From positions 1 to 64,000 of the forward strand of contig NZ_RPFW01000008.1 of assembly GCF_007827045.1 (NCBI RefSeq): a DNA stretch of 64,000 nucleotides. Reading direction: 5' to 3'. The position numbers were made by a program, and so were the translations under genes. Source of the stretch: Trebonia kvetii. Its GTDB lineage: Bacteria; Actinomycetota; Actinomycetes; Streptosporangiales; Streptosporangiaceae. Below, piece by piece: positions 42,486 to 50,985 of this stretch; positions within the stretch are counted from its first letter, which is position 1; every line of letters begins with the position of its first letter. The notes under the pieces were generated by a model that saw nothing but the letters and a program-made list of their open reading frames with translations, did no database searches and had not been told where the DNA came from.

Positions 42486-43784
42486 GTGCCTCTCGTGCTG
42501 TATGTAGGGGGTATGCCTAAGCACGTCCGCGGGGGTGCCCGCCAAGCAGCAGAAACCCCCGCGGCGGGCTGGCCGTCACCGGCGCGGTGGCGGGCGCGCT
42601 GGCTCGAACTGACGATTGTCCTCGCTGTCGCCGCTGCGGTGGCCGTTTGCCTGGCCGGGGTGTGGCCGAGCCCGCTTCAGCTGGTCCTGCTGCTCGCCGT
42701 GCCGCCCGCCCTCGCGGCTGTCGGCTGGGTGAGCGTCTGGCGGATTCTGGCCTACGGCGTCGCCGCGGAGATCGCCGCGGTCGCGATCGACGCCATGCTC
42801 AGCGGCGGGGTAACCGCCACCAGCGGCGCGCACCAGCTGCCGCTTGCCGCCACCGGCGCGATCGCCGTCGCGACCGTCGCGGGCATCGCGGGCACCAAGC
42901 TCGGCGCGCGTCAGGAGACACCCGACCAGCAGCAGCAGGAGCTGCAGTTCGCCAATGTCACGTCGGTTGCGGAAGCCGCGCAGCGAGCCGTGCTCCGGCC
43001 GCTGCCCGAGCAGCTCGGCCCGCTGAAGCTCGGCGTCGTCTACCTGGCCGCGGCGGCCGAGGCGCGGGTGGGCGGCGACCTGTACGAGGTCACCTACACA
43101 GAGGGCCACGGCATCCGGCTGATCATCGGCGACGTCCGCGGCAAGGGCCTTGGCGCGGTCGAGGTGGCGGCGGACATCATCGGGCGCTTCCGCGAGGTGG
43201 CGCACGGGGTCGGCACCCTCAACGAGGTCGCGCACCGGCTCGACGCCGGCCTGTCACGGCGCTGGGGACAGTACGAGGAGTTCGTGACCGCGCTGCTCGC
43301 GGAGATCGACCCGGACCGCGGCAAGCTGACCATACTCAACTGCGGCCACCCACCGCCCATCCTCATCTCGCCGGCCGACGGCGTGACCGTGCTCGAGGTG
43401 CGCGCGCCCGCGCCGCCGCTCGGCCTCATCACCCTGGGCAGCGACGCGGGCGCCAAGGAGGTGTACACCTTCAAGCCCAATGACCAGCTGCTGCTCTACA
43501 CCGACGGCGTGACCGAGGCGCGGGACGCGAGCAGGGAGTTCTACCCGCTCGACGAGCGGGTCAAGGCCCTCGCGCCGCAGGCGGGGCCGAAGGTGACCAA
43601 GACCGGCCGGGTCCGCGCGAATAGCTCCGCGCCGACGCTGATCGACCTGGTCCGCGACGACCTGCTGCGGTACGTGGGCGCCCCGCCAGACGACGACGCG
43701 GCGCTGCTGCTCGTCCGCGCCCCCGCCGCCTGGCCAGGCATCCGCCCGCAGGCAGGCACCGCGCTGCGGCTGGAAGCGCCGTAG
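42486..43784 (+). CDS. SpoIIE-type PP2C phosphatase, membrane-bound (copy 2)
   Basis: The 432-residue paralogue of the preceding gene has the same layout: N-terminal helices (residues ~40-140) and a SpoIIE phosphatase domain with GGDLYEV, LIIGDVRGKGLGAV, NCGHPPPIL and LLYTDGVTEARD. The tandem pair probably arose by duplication. GTG 42486 is 5 nt downstream of TATCGT; ATG 42513 is an alternative start with a purine-rich stretch very close to it. Differences in the N-terminal halves suggest that the two respond to different cues. Confidence 0.9.
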   Translation: MPLVLYVGGMPKHVRGGARQAAETPAAGWPSPARWRARWLELTIVLAVAAAVAVCLAGVWPSPLQLVLLLAVPPALAAVGWVSVWRILAYGVAAEIAAVAIDAMLSGGVTATSGAHQLPLAATGAIAVATVAGIAGTKLGARQETPDQQQQELQFANVTSVAEAAQRAVLRPLPEQLGPLKLGVVYLAAAAEARVGGDLYEVTYTEGHGIRLIIGDVRGKGLGAVEVAADIIGRFREVAHGVGTLNEVAHRLDAGLSRRWGQYEEFVTALLAEIDPDRGKLTILNCGHPPPILISPADGVTVLEVRAPAPPLGLITLGSDAGAKEVYTFKPNDQLLLYTDGVTEARDASREFYPLDERVKALAPQAGPKVTKTGRVRANSSAPTLIDLVRDDLLRYVGAPPDDDAALLLVRAPAAWPGIRPQAGTALRLEAP

Positions 43785-43887
43785 GCGATCACCGGAACGT
43801 AACCGCCTGGAAACGCGCGCCCGGTATCTTCGCGGTACCGTGACTGCACTGTCGGAACAACAGCGAGCAGCGTTTAAGGTGATAGCC

Positions 43888-45249
43888 GTGGACAGGCAGG
43901 AAGAATTCGTGCTGCGCACGCTCGAGGAGCGGGACATTCGTTTTGTCCGCCTCTGGTTTACCGACGTGCTCGGTTCGCTTAAATCCGTCGCGGTCGCCCC
44001 CGCGGAACTCGAGGGCGCGTTCGCGGACGGCATCGGCTTCGACGGAAGCGCGATCGAGGGTTTCGCCCGGGTGCATGAGAGCGACATGATCGCGCGCCCC
44101 GACCCGTCGACGTTCCAGCTCCTGCCGTGGCGCGGAGAGTACCCGGGCGTGGCGCGCATGTTCTGCGACATCCTGCTGCCCGACGGCTCGCCGAGCTACG
44201 CCGACCCGCGGTGGGTGCTCAAGCGCAACCTGTCCAAGGCGTCGGAGATGGGCTTCACCTTCTACACGCACCCGGAGATCGAGTTCTTCCTGCTCCGCGA
44301 GCGTCCGGAGGTCGGCTCCACGCCGGTGCCGGTCGACTCGGGCGGCTACTACGATCACATCCCGCACAGCGTCGCGCACGACTTCCGCCGGACCAGCATC
44401 ACCATGCTGGAGGCGATGGGGATCAGCGTCGAGTACAGCCATCACGAGAGCGCCCCTGGCCAGCAGGAGATCGACCTGCGCTACGCCGACGCGCTGACCA
44501 CCGCGGACAACATCATGAGCTTCCGTCTCGTGATGAAGGAAGTCGCGATGGAGCAGGGCGTCTGGGCCACCTTCATGCCGAAGCCGTTCACCGAGTACCC
44601 CGGCTCGGGCATGCACACCCACATCTCGCTTTTCGAGGGCGACCAGAACGCCTTTTACGAGGCAGGCGCCGAATGGCAGCTGTCCAAGACGGCCCGCGCG
44701 TTCATCGCGGGACTGCTCAAGCACGCGCCGGAGATCACCGCGGTCTGTAACCAGTGGGTCAACTCCTACAAGCGCCTGTGGGGCGGCGCCGAGCGCACCG
44801 CCGGCGCCGGAGGAGAGGCGCCCGCCTACGTCTGCTGGGGCCACAACAACCGCTCCGCCCTGGTCCGCGTCCCGATGTACAAGCCGCAGAAGGGCAACTC
44901 CACCCGGCTGGAGTTCCGCTCGCTCGACGCCGCCTGCAACCCGTACCTGGCCTTCTCCGTCATGCTCGCCGCCGGCATGAAGGGCGTGGAGAAGGGCTAC
45001 GAGCTGCCGCCCGGCGCCGAGGACGACGTGTGGGCGCTGACCAGCGCCGAACGCCGCGCCCTCGGCATCAAGCCGCTGCCCGCGGACCTCAACGAGGCCA
45101 TCAGGGTCATGGAGCAGAGCGAGCTGGTGGCCGAGGCGCTCGGCGAGCACGTCTTCGACTTCTTCCTCCGCAACAAGCGTGAGGAATGGGCCGACTACCG
45201 CCGCCAGGTCACCCGCTACGAACTAGACCGCTACCTGCCGATGCTGTAA
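43888..45249 (+). CDS. glnA2: Glutamine synthetase, GlnA2-type
   Basis: The 453-residue enzyme makes glutamine from glutamate, ammonia and ATP. Class I motifs are DGSAIEGFARVHESDM, PGSGMHTHISLFEG, NQWVNSYKRL, and NRSALVRVP. The GTG at 43888 gives MDRQEEFVLRTLEERDIRF, exactly the start of mycobacterial GlnA2. A RBS AAGGTG lies 7 nt upstream. The residues around the adenylylation Tyr (GYELPPGA) resemble the NLYDLPPEE segment of GlnA1, so GlnE (8 kb downstream) may or may not modify it. An alternative start at 43840 has TATCTT nine bases upstream. Its 3' end overlaps the next kinase gene. Confidence 0.94.
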   Translation: MDRQEEFVLRTLEERDIRFVRLWFTDVLGSLKSVAVAPAELEGAFADGIGFDGSAIEGFARVHESDMIARPDPSTFQLLPWRGEYPGVARMFCDILLPDGSPSYADPRWVLKRNLSKASEMGFTFYTHPEIEFFLLRERPEVGSTPVPVDSGGYYDHIPHSVAHDFRRTSITMLEAMGISVEYSHHESAPGQQEIDLRYADALTTADNIMSFRLVMKEVAMEQGVWATFMPKPFTEYPGSGMHTHISLFEGDQNAFYEAGAEWQLSKTARAFIAGLLKHAPEITAVCNQWVNSYKRLWGGAERTAGAGGEAPAYVCWGHNNRSALVRVPMYKPQKGNSTRLEFRSLDAACNPYLAFSVMLAAGMKGVEKGYELPPGAEDDVWALTSAERRALGIKPLPADLNEAIRVMEQSELVAEALGEHVFDFFLRNKREEWADYRRQVTRYELDRYLPML

Positions 45250-46767
45250 CCCCGGCCCGCTCTGGGTGGGCGGGCCGCTGCCTGCCGACGTGCCGCTGGC
45301 CGCCGGCGACCCGCTCGGCGGTGTCCCGGTTGATGTCGGCGTTCCGCTCGGCGGCGGCGTTCCCGTCAAGGTCGAGGTTCCGGTCGGCGTGGGCGTCCCG
45401 CTGGTTGCCGGCGTACGGCTCGGCGACGTCCCGGTGGGCGCCGGCGTTCCCGTCGGTGCCGGTGTTCCGGTTGACGTGGGGGTCCCGCTGGTTGCCGGCG
45501 TACCGCTGGGCGACGTCCCGGATGCTGTCGGGGTTCCGGTTGGCGTGGCGCGCTGGGTTGGCGTGGGGGTCCCGGCCGGCGTGGGCGCGGCAGTAGTGGC
45601 CCCGCCTGGCGCCGGCGAATTGCTAGCGGTCGCGAACCGATCGCCACCGCCGGGGACCCCAGTGGCGTGCTGAATGGGGGATACGGCGACAGGCAGGACG
45701 GCGACGGGCACCGCAGGGCGGGCCGGGTGGCTGCCACGGTGACCGGGCTGGCTGGTACCGACGAGCGGCTTGGATGGCGATTGCGGGGATATCGGTGCGA
45801 CGGCGCCCGCCAGTGCCCAGCCCGCCATGGCGAGCGCGGGAACCGTGACCGCCAACCCGGCCGCGCGAAGCGGATGCCGCGCGACACGCCCGCTGCGGAC
45901 CCCGCGGGGGGAGTGGGACGCTGCCCCGGTGACGGACTTGCGCAAGCTTTCCGCCCGTTCGGCGACCTGCGCGGCGCTGGCCGGCCGCGCCCAGGGATCC
46001 TTGGCGGTCAGGTCAGCGACCAGCGCGGCGATTTCCGCGGGTACCCACGCCGGCAGCGGCGGCAACGGCTGTTCCAGATGTGCCAGCACCACCGCCATGG
46101 GTTCTCCGGTGAAAGGCGGCCTGCCGGTGAGGCACTGGAAGGCCACGATGCCCAGCGCGTACAGATCGGCGGCGGGCGTCGCGGGCGCGCCCACCGTCCG
46201 TTCCGGTGCCAGGTATGCCGGAGTTCCCATGAGCGCCTCTGGCCGGGTGAGGTGCGCGGATCCGGCCGCGCGGGCGACACCGAAGTCAGTGACCTTCACC
46301 TGCCCGGTCCGGCTGACCAGCAGGTTGCCTGGCTTGATGTCCCGGTGCACCAGCCCGGCCGCATGCGCGGCCTGCAACGCGGCCGCGGCCTGAGCTACCA
46401 GGCCCATCGTGTGCGCGGGAGTCAGCGGTCCCTGGTCAAGCAACCGGGCAAGCGACGGCCCGTCGACCAGTTCCATCACCAGGTAGGGCGGATGTGGCGG
46501 CTCGGGCCCGCTGTAGTCATAGACCTGCGCGATACCCGGATGCGACAACGACGCTGTATGCCGGGCCTCCGCGCGGAACCTGACCAGGTCCTCCTCGTGG
46601 ACGGCATACCTGGGCCGCAGCAGCTTGACGGCGACCGGACGGCCAAGCGCCATGTCCGTGGCGCGCCATACCTCGCCCATCCCGCCCACGGCGATACGCT
46701 CGTCCAGCCGATACCGACCTCTAAGCGACGATCCAGGCACTATCGGAACAGGTGCAACAGCCACCAC
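45223..46767 (-). CDS. Ser/Thr protein kinase with TGTP-rich tail
   Basis: The 514-residue kinase has a Hanks-type domain (residues ~15-280): GGMGEVW, Lys48 in AVKLL, HRDIKPGNLL (Asp143), DFGVAR, and YLAPER. One transmembrane helix (LAVTVPALAMAGWALAG) is followed by a long Thr/Pro/Ser/Gly-rich tail with TPTGTP-like repeats and no folded outer domain. The codons for that tail form a minisatellite. The gene starts with GTG; no Shine-Dalgarno is seen. It is divergent from the WD40 gene and overlaps glnA2 by 27 nt at its 3' end. Confidence 0.92.
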   Translation of the reverse strand: MVAVAPVPIVPGSSLRGRYRLDERIAVGGMGEVWRATDMALGRPVAVKLLRPRYAVHEEDLVRFRAEARHTASLSHPGIAQVYDYSGPEPPHPPYLVMELVDGPSLARLLDQGPLTPAHTMGLVAQAAAALQAAHAAGLVHRDIKPGNLLVSRTGQVKVTDFGVARAAGSAHLTRPEALMGTPAYLAPERTVGAPATPAADLYALGIVAFQCLTGRPPFTGEPMAVVLAHLEQPLPPLPAWVPAEIAALVADLTAKDPWARPASAAQVAERAESLRKSVTGAASHSPRGVRSGRVARHPLRAAGLAVTVPALAMAGWALAGAVAPISPQSPSKPLVGTSQPGHRGSHPARPAVPVAVLPVAVSPIQHATGVPGGGDRFATASNSPAPGGATTAAPTPAGTPTPTQRATPTGTPTASGTSPSGTPATSGTPTSTGTPAPTGTPAPTGTSPSRTPATSGTPTPTGTSTLTGTPPPSGTPTSTGTPPSGSPAASGTSAGSGPPTQSGPGLQHRQVAV

Positions 46768-46910
46768 ACCATTCGCATACCCGGTAACGGCGATCTAACC
46801 CATGATCTCCGGCTATGACCGTGCCGTCGGGCATGATCGTGGCAAGGGCCGGCCGGTGTGTATGATCCGGCCATCCACCGGAATTTCGCCATAAAGGGGG
46901 AGGCAAGCCG

Positions 46911-48023
46911 GTGAGCGATGACGAGCCGAGCAGGGCAGAGCAGCGCCTAATCGATCATGCGAGGAAGCAGCAGGCGAAACAGCCCCAACCGTCGGGCAAG
47001 GTGACCGTCAAGCGCACCGCCCGCTTCCACGGCGACGAGCCGCGCAACGCGTACTGGCTGTCGCAGGCCTGGTCGCCGGACGGCACGCAGCTGGCCTACG
47101 GCGGCAGGACCGCGAAGAATGGCGGGGTCCTTGACGTGTGGGACGGCAACTCGGGTCACCATGAGCCGTTCCGGATGCGCCACCTCACGCATGACCTCGC
47201 GGGCATGGTGATCTCGATGGCCTGGTCGCCGGACAGCAAGCACCTGGCCACCGTGGAGGAAGACCACGGGTCCCTGGCGAAGGCCGTGCACATCCGCAGC
47301 CAGGCGCAGGGCCCCCGCGCGGTCCAGTTCCCGCAGAAGCTCCCGGTCACGCAGGTCACCTGGTCCCCGGATGGCACCACGCTCGCGCTGAGCGGCCCCG
47401 GCTGCCCGCAGACCGTGCTCATCGACGCGGCCACCGGGGCGCAAAAGCACCTGCTCGACAACCTGTCAGGCCCCGTCGCCTGGCGGCCGGACGGCAGCAC
47501 GATCGCCGGAATCTACGAGACCAGTGTCCTGCTCGTCGATCCGGCCACCGGCGGCCGCGTCGGCAGGCTCGCCGACCACGAGCACCGTCCCACGGCCCTC
47601 TCCTGGGCACGGCACGGCGGGCGCCTCGCGGTGGCGGACGGCGAGAAGATCCGCATATACGACGCGGACACCGGTGACACGGTTTCCCGGATCCCCTGGA
47701 CCACCTCCGAGGGCGACCGCGGTCCCGACCACACGATTTCCAGCCTGCAGTGGCTTGACGGCGGCCGCTACCTCCTGGAGTTCCGGCCACGGGGCGGCGC
47801 CTGGCACGACGAACAGGGCTCCGCCTGCTCCACGCTCATCCTCTGGGACGTCGTGGAAAGGTGGCTGTTCGTCGAACTGTTCTCCGAGGTGATCTTCAAG
47901 CACCGCCTGCCGGCCGCGGGCGCCGCGCTCGCGCCGGACGGCAGGCGCTGCGCGCTGGCGTTCGACGATCGCCTGCCCGTGATTTGGTCGATCGATGGCG
48001 AACTGCCGGACCTGATCCCCTAG
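46911..48023 (+). CDS. WD40-like beta-propeller protein
   Basis: The 370-residue protein has repeated WSPDG motifs: QAWSPDGTQLAY, MAWSPDSKHLAT, VTWSPDGTTLAL, VAWRPDGSTIAG and AALAPDGRRCAL. These repeats form WD40-type blades, probably six or seven. The N-terminal 30 residues are charged, with no signal peptide, so it is cytoplasmic. A strong AGGGGGAGG site lies before GTG 46911. It is next to a Ser/Thr kinase gene, so it may serve as a scaffold in signalling; this is inference. It stops 1 nt before the stop of the convergent GNAT gene. Confidence 0.85.
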   Translation: MSDDEPSRAEQRLIDHARKQQAKQPQPSGKVTVKRTARFHGDEPRNAYWLSQAWSPDGTQLAYGGRTAKNGGVLDVWDGNSGHHEPFRMRHLTHDLAGMVISMAWSPDSKHLATVEEDHGSLAKAVHIRSQAQGPRAVQFPQKLPVTQVTWSPDGTTLALSGPGCPQTVLIDAATGAQKHLLDNLSGPVAWRPDGSTIAGIYETSVLLVDPATGGRVGRLADHEHRPTALSWARHGGRLAVADGEKIRIYDADTGDTVSRIPWTTSEGDRGPDHTISSLQWLDGGRYLLEFRPRGGAWHDEQGSACSTLILWDVVERWLFVELFSEVIFKHRLPAAGAALAPDGRRCALAFDDRLPVIWSIDGELPDLIP

Positions 48024-48024
48024 C

Positions 48025-48816
48025 TCACAGGGGCACGTCGTAGTTCGGCTCCTGGCCGAACGCCGTGAACCCTGCCCGCCGCAGGATCGGCCCGGACGTG
48101 TCGATCTTGCCCTTGACCAGGGCCATCGAGGCCCCGTGGGTCACGGCGTAGGACAGCCGCTCGGCAAGCACCGCCCGGTAGATCCCGCGGCCGCGCGCCG
48201 CGGGGACGACCGCGCCGCCCCAGAGCCGCGCGACGCCGTCCGCCATCATGACGCCGCCGGACCCGGCGGGCTCGCCGTCGGCGTAGGCGACGACCATGCC
48301 GCCCCGCCCGGCCGGCACGGTGGCCGCGTCCCTGTCCGCCTCCTGCTCGAGGCGGTCCTCGGGTGGCAGCGCGCCACCGAACGCGGCGACGCCAACCGCC
48401 GAACCGTCCCGCTGCGTCTGGACGTCGGTCGCCCAGCGGACGGTCACCTCGACCGAGGGCGGCGGCAGCGACGGCAGCGACGCGGTCCCGCCGGACAGGT
48501 CGCTGGCCAGCACGTCGAGCATGGACTCAAGGGCGCCGCCGCGCGCCTCGAGTTCCGCCACCAGGCCGGGCGGGTCGTAAAGCCGGACCTGCCAGCGCAC
48601 CTTCGGCAGCCCGAACGCCCGCGCCCGCTCGAGTACCGCGTCCACCGCGTCACCGAGCGGCCCGTGCGGCCGGAACGCCACCACGTCAAGCTGGTGATCG
48701 AAGTAGTCGGGGAACCGGACGAGGCAGTACCCGGCATCATCGACGACGGTAGCGTTGTCCGGGATCCACACCCATGCCGCGCTCGCCGCCGCGACGGATG
48801 ACTGTGACAGGGGCAT
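48025..48816 (-). CDS. GNAT family acetyltransferase
   Basis: The 263-residue protein has a C-terminal GNAT domain with VPAARGRGIYRAVLAERL (acetyl-CoA loop) and a preceding GVMMADGVARLWGGAV strand pair. The N-terminal half (~120 residues) lacks clear motifs and may be a second degenerate GNAT unit. ATG 48816 was chosen because TACGAT (48829-48824) lies 7 nt upstream, the leaderless layout; a start at 48825 would overlap that box. Substrate unknown. Confidence 0.82.
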   Translation of the reverse strand: MPLSQSSVAAASAAWVWIPDNATVVDDAGYCLVRFPDYFDHQLDVVAFRPHGPLGDAVDAVLERARAFGLPKVRWQVRLYDPPGLVAELEARGGALESMLDVLASDLSGGTASLPSLPPPSVEVTVRWATDVQTQRDGSAVGVAAFGGALPPEDRLEQEADRDAATVPAGRGGMVVAYADGEPAGSGGVMMADGVARLWGGAVVPAARGRGIYRAVLAERLSYAVTHGASMALVKGKIDTSGPILRRAGFTAFGQEPNYDVPL

Positions 48817-48925
48817 GGCGCTCATCGTAGTCGCGGGCCCCGCACGCGGGACCAAGGTAACCCGGTGGCCCCCGTTGCGCGTCGAAGACACAGATAGCGA
48901 CACATCCGCCTCAAAGGAGGCCGTC

Positions 48926-50107
48926 TTGCCCGTTTCCATCACCGCCACGAGACTGGCGCTGGCAAGCGCGGGGGTCGTGGTCGTGGGGCTGGTCGCCGGC
49001 CTGGCGTTCGCCGCGACGCGCCCGGCGCCCGCGGCGGCGGTCGCCGGCATCATGACCGGCGTCGCGTGCCAGACGGAGGACAACTGCCTGGCGGTCACCG
49101 CCTCGGGGTCAGCGGCGAGCTGGAACGGCAGCGCCTGGCAGCAGGTCGGCGTGCGGCTGCCCGCGGGGGCGCTCGGCGGCGGATTCGGCGGGGTGGCCTG
49201 CCCGGGTGCGGGGAACTCGGCCGCGCAGTGCGTTGCGGTTGGCGGCTACACCCCGCCCGGCCACGCCGCCTATACCGTCGCGCTCGGCGACGCGTGGAAC
49301 GGCACCGCGTGGACGCCGTCCGGCCTGACCACCGACGCGATCACCTGGCAGGCCGCGGTGTCCTGCCTGTCCGCGACCAGCTGCCTGAGCGTGGGCAACG
49401 CGCGTTCGCCGGAGGGCGGCTACCAATCCGCGACCGCCTACAGCTGGAACGGCGCCGCGTGGACGCGGCAGAATCCGTCCGTCCCGCCCGCCAACCAGGC
49501 CAACGCGTTCAACGGCGTGTCGTGCGTGCCGGGATCCTTCTGCATGGTGGTGGGCGGCGCCGAGTCCAGCCCCGCACTGCTCAGCTACCGGTGGGACGGC
49601 AGGAGCTGGCAGCGGCTGACCGCGGCCGCACCGACGGGCATCGGCTCGCCGGCCCTGGACAGCGTGTCCTGCGGCTCGGCGACGAACTGCGTCGCGGTGG
49701 GCAACGGCGCCAGCGATTCCGCCGACTTCGCCGAGGTGTGGAACGGCGCCACCTGGTCGGTTACCCCGGCGATCGCCTGGCCCGATGGCAGCACAAGTCC
49801 GCGCGTCACCAGCGTGTCGTGCGCGTCGCCGAGCTACTGCGTGGCGGTCGGCGTCATCGACAGGAGCCCGGGGAACACCGGCGGCGGCACCGGCCGCGCC
49901 GCGGCCTCGCTGTGGAACGGCGAGAAGTGGACGGCCGTGGCGGTCGCCGCGCCCGCCACGGGCAGGGCCAGCCTGTTCAGCGCCGTCACCTGCCCGCGGC
50001 CGGCGTTCTGCGTGGCGGTCGGCGAGAGCAATCAGTACGACTCGGCGGCGGGGACGACCGAGTTGACCGGCTTCCTGACCGGCACGAGCTGGCGCCTGGC
50101 CGGCTAA
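48926..50107 (+). CDS. Exported protein with seven Cys/WNGxxW repeats
   Basis: The 393-residue protein has a signal peptide (LALASAGVVVVGLVAGLAFA) and then about seven repeats of ~50 residues. Each repeat has a Cys pair with a following valine-rich strand (for example VACQTEDNCLAV, SCLSATSCLSVG, SCVPGSFCMVVGG, SCASPSYCVAVG) and a WNGxxW motif (SWNGSAWQQVG, AWNGTAWTPSG). Seven equal units suggest a beta-propeller with one disulfide per blade. The TTG start at 48926 follows AAAGGAGG by 5 nt; an open frame upstream was rejected. A broken relative lies at 56.2 kb. No enzymatic motif is seen. Confidence 0.82.
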   Translation: MPVSITATRLALASAGVVVVGLVAGLAFAATRPAPAAAVAGIMTGVACQTEDNCLAVTASGSAASWNGSAWQQVGVRLPAGALGGGFGGVACPGAGNSAAQCVAVGGYTPPGHAAYTVALGDAWNGTAWTPSGLTTDAITWQAAVSCLSATSCLSVGNARSPEGGYQSATAYSWNGAAWTRQNPSVPPANQANAFNGVSCVPGSFCMVVGGAESSPALLSYRWDGRSWQRLTAAAPTGIGSPALDSVSCGSATNCVAVGNGASDSADFAEVWNGATWSVTPAIAWPDGSTSPRVTSVSCASPSYCVAVGVIDRSPGNTGGGTGRAAASLWNGEKWTAVAVAAPATGRASLFSAVTCPRPAFCVAVGESNQYDSAAGTTELTGFLTGTSWRLAG

Positions 50108-50113
50108 CCGGAA

Positions 50114-50821
50114 TCACGCCGGGTCGATCGAGATCGAGCCGAGGTCTGACCTGGCGCTGATCGAGTGCGCGGAACTGTCGCTCCGGTGCACGGTGACCGT
50201 CGCGCTCCCGACGAACGTGTGCGTGCTGATCCGGTACGCGGCAGAGCCTGGGACCGTCAGCGTGATCGGCCCGACGTTGGTGTTCGCCGTCAGGGACCGC
50301 GGCGCCGACGCGAAGGAGGCGAACACGCCGCCGGCGTTGGACGTGAACGAGGCGGTGGCCGACCGCAGTCCGACGGCCGTGATGAGCCCGGCGGCCGCCC
50401 GCGCCGACACCGTCCCGTTAAGCGAGGTCAGCGTGATGGCCCCGGCGCCTGCCGTCACCGTCACGGCGACGCCGCGCGGCACCTGGACGTCATACGTCAC
50501 GCCGCAGACGATCTCGACGGGGCACGAGTAGGAGATCGTCAGCGTGCCCGCGCGGAGCGAATGTGTCGCATTCGGCGGCGTCTTGGAGTAGGACACCTGC
50601 TGCGACACCGTCACCGTGGAGCGCGATGACCCCGTCACGTCGATGGACCCGCTGCCGCCGTGGATGACCACCGCGCTAACCGGACCGGACACCGAGAACG
50701 CCTTGGCAGGCGGGTTGTGCGACGGCGCGCCAAGCGCGCCGAGCGTCCCGCAGCCTGCGAGCAGCGGCAGCACGGCGAGTGCCGCGGCGCGGGCCGCTGC
50801 GGACCGCGTCAAGGGGGGCAT
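50114..50821 (-). CDS. DUF4097-like lipoprotein
   Basis: The 235-residue protein has a lipoprotein signal peptide, with LPLLAGC at about residue 24 as lipobox. After a short linker the body has strands with GSGSIDVTGSS, GAGAITLTSLNGTVSARAAAGL, and NVGPITLTVPGSA, repeats that fit the DUF4097/adhesin-like beta-helix family. Function is unknown, probably a surface-exposed envelope protein. ATG 50821 was selected because it begins the signal peptide; an upstream start would place charged residues before it. It is convergent to the WNGxxW protein gene, 6 nt apart. Confidence 0.82.
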   Translation of the reverse strand: MPPLTRSAAARAAALAVLPLLAGCGTLGALGAPSHNPPAKAFSVSGPVSAVVIHGGSGSIDVTGSSRSTVTVSQQVSYSKTPPNATHSLRAGTLTISYSCPVEIVCGVTYDVQVPRGVAVTVTAGAGAITLTSLNGTVSARAAAGLITAVGLRSATASFTSNAGGVFASFASAPRSLTANTNVGPITLTVPGSAAYRISTHTFVGSATVTVHRSDSSAHSISARSDLGSISIDPA

Positions 50822-50915
50822 ATCCCCAGATTCTCGCGGGTCAGCGGCTCGGCCGCAATCAGGCACGCGCTAGTCTGCCGCCTAGTCCTCATGGTCCGCG
50901 GCCCGCGCGGCCGGA

Positions 50916-50978
50916 ACAATGATCATTGTGGGCCATGAGGCCACGCAGACCGGGCCGCCATGCGGCCTTATGGCCCAC
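50916..50978. terminator. Palindrome and hairpin after the S9 peptidase gene
   Basis: GTGGGCCATGAGGCC (50928-50942) pairs with GGCCTTATGGCCCAC (50964-50978) through 15 bp with one G-U pair. It ends 7 nt from the S9 peptidase stop (minus strand), so it is likely its terminator. A perfect 14-bp palindrome, ACAATGATCATTGT (50916-50929), abuts it and could be a protein-binding site. Confidence 0.6.
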
Positions 50979-50985
50979 TACGAGT

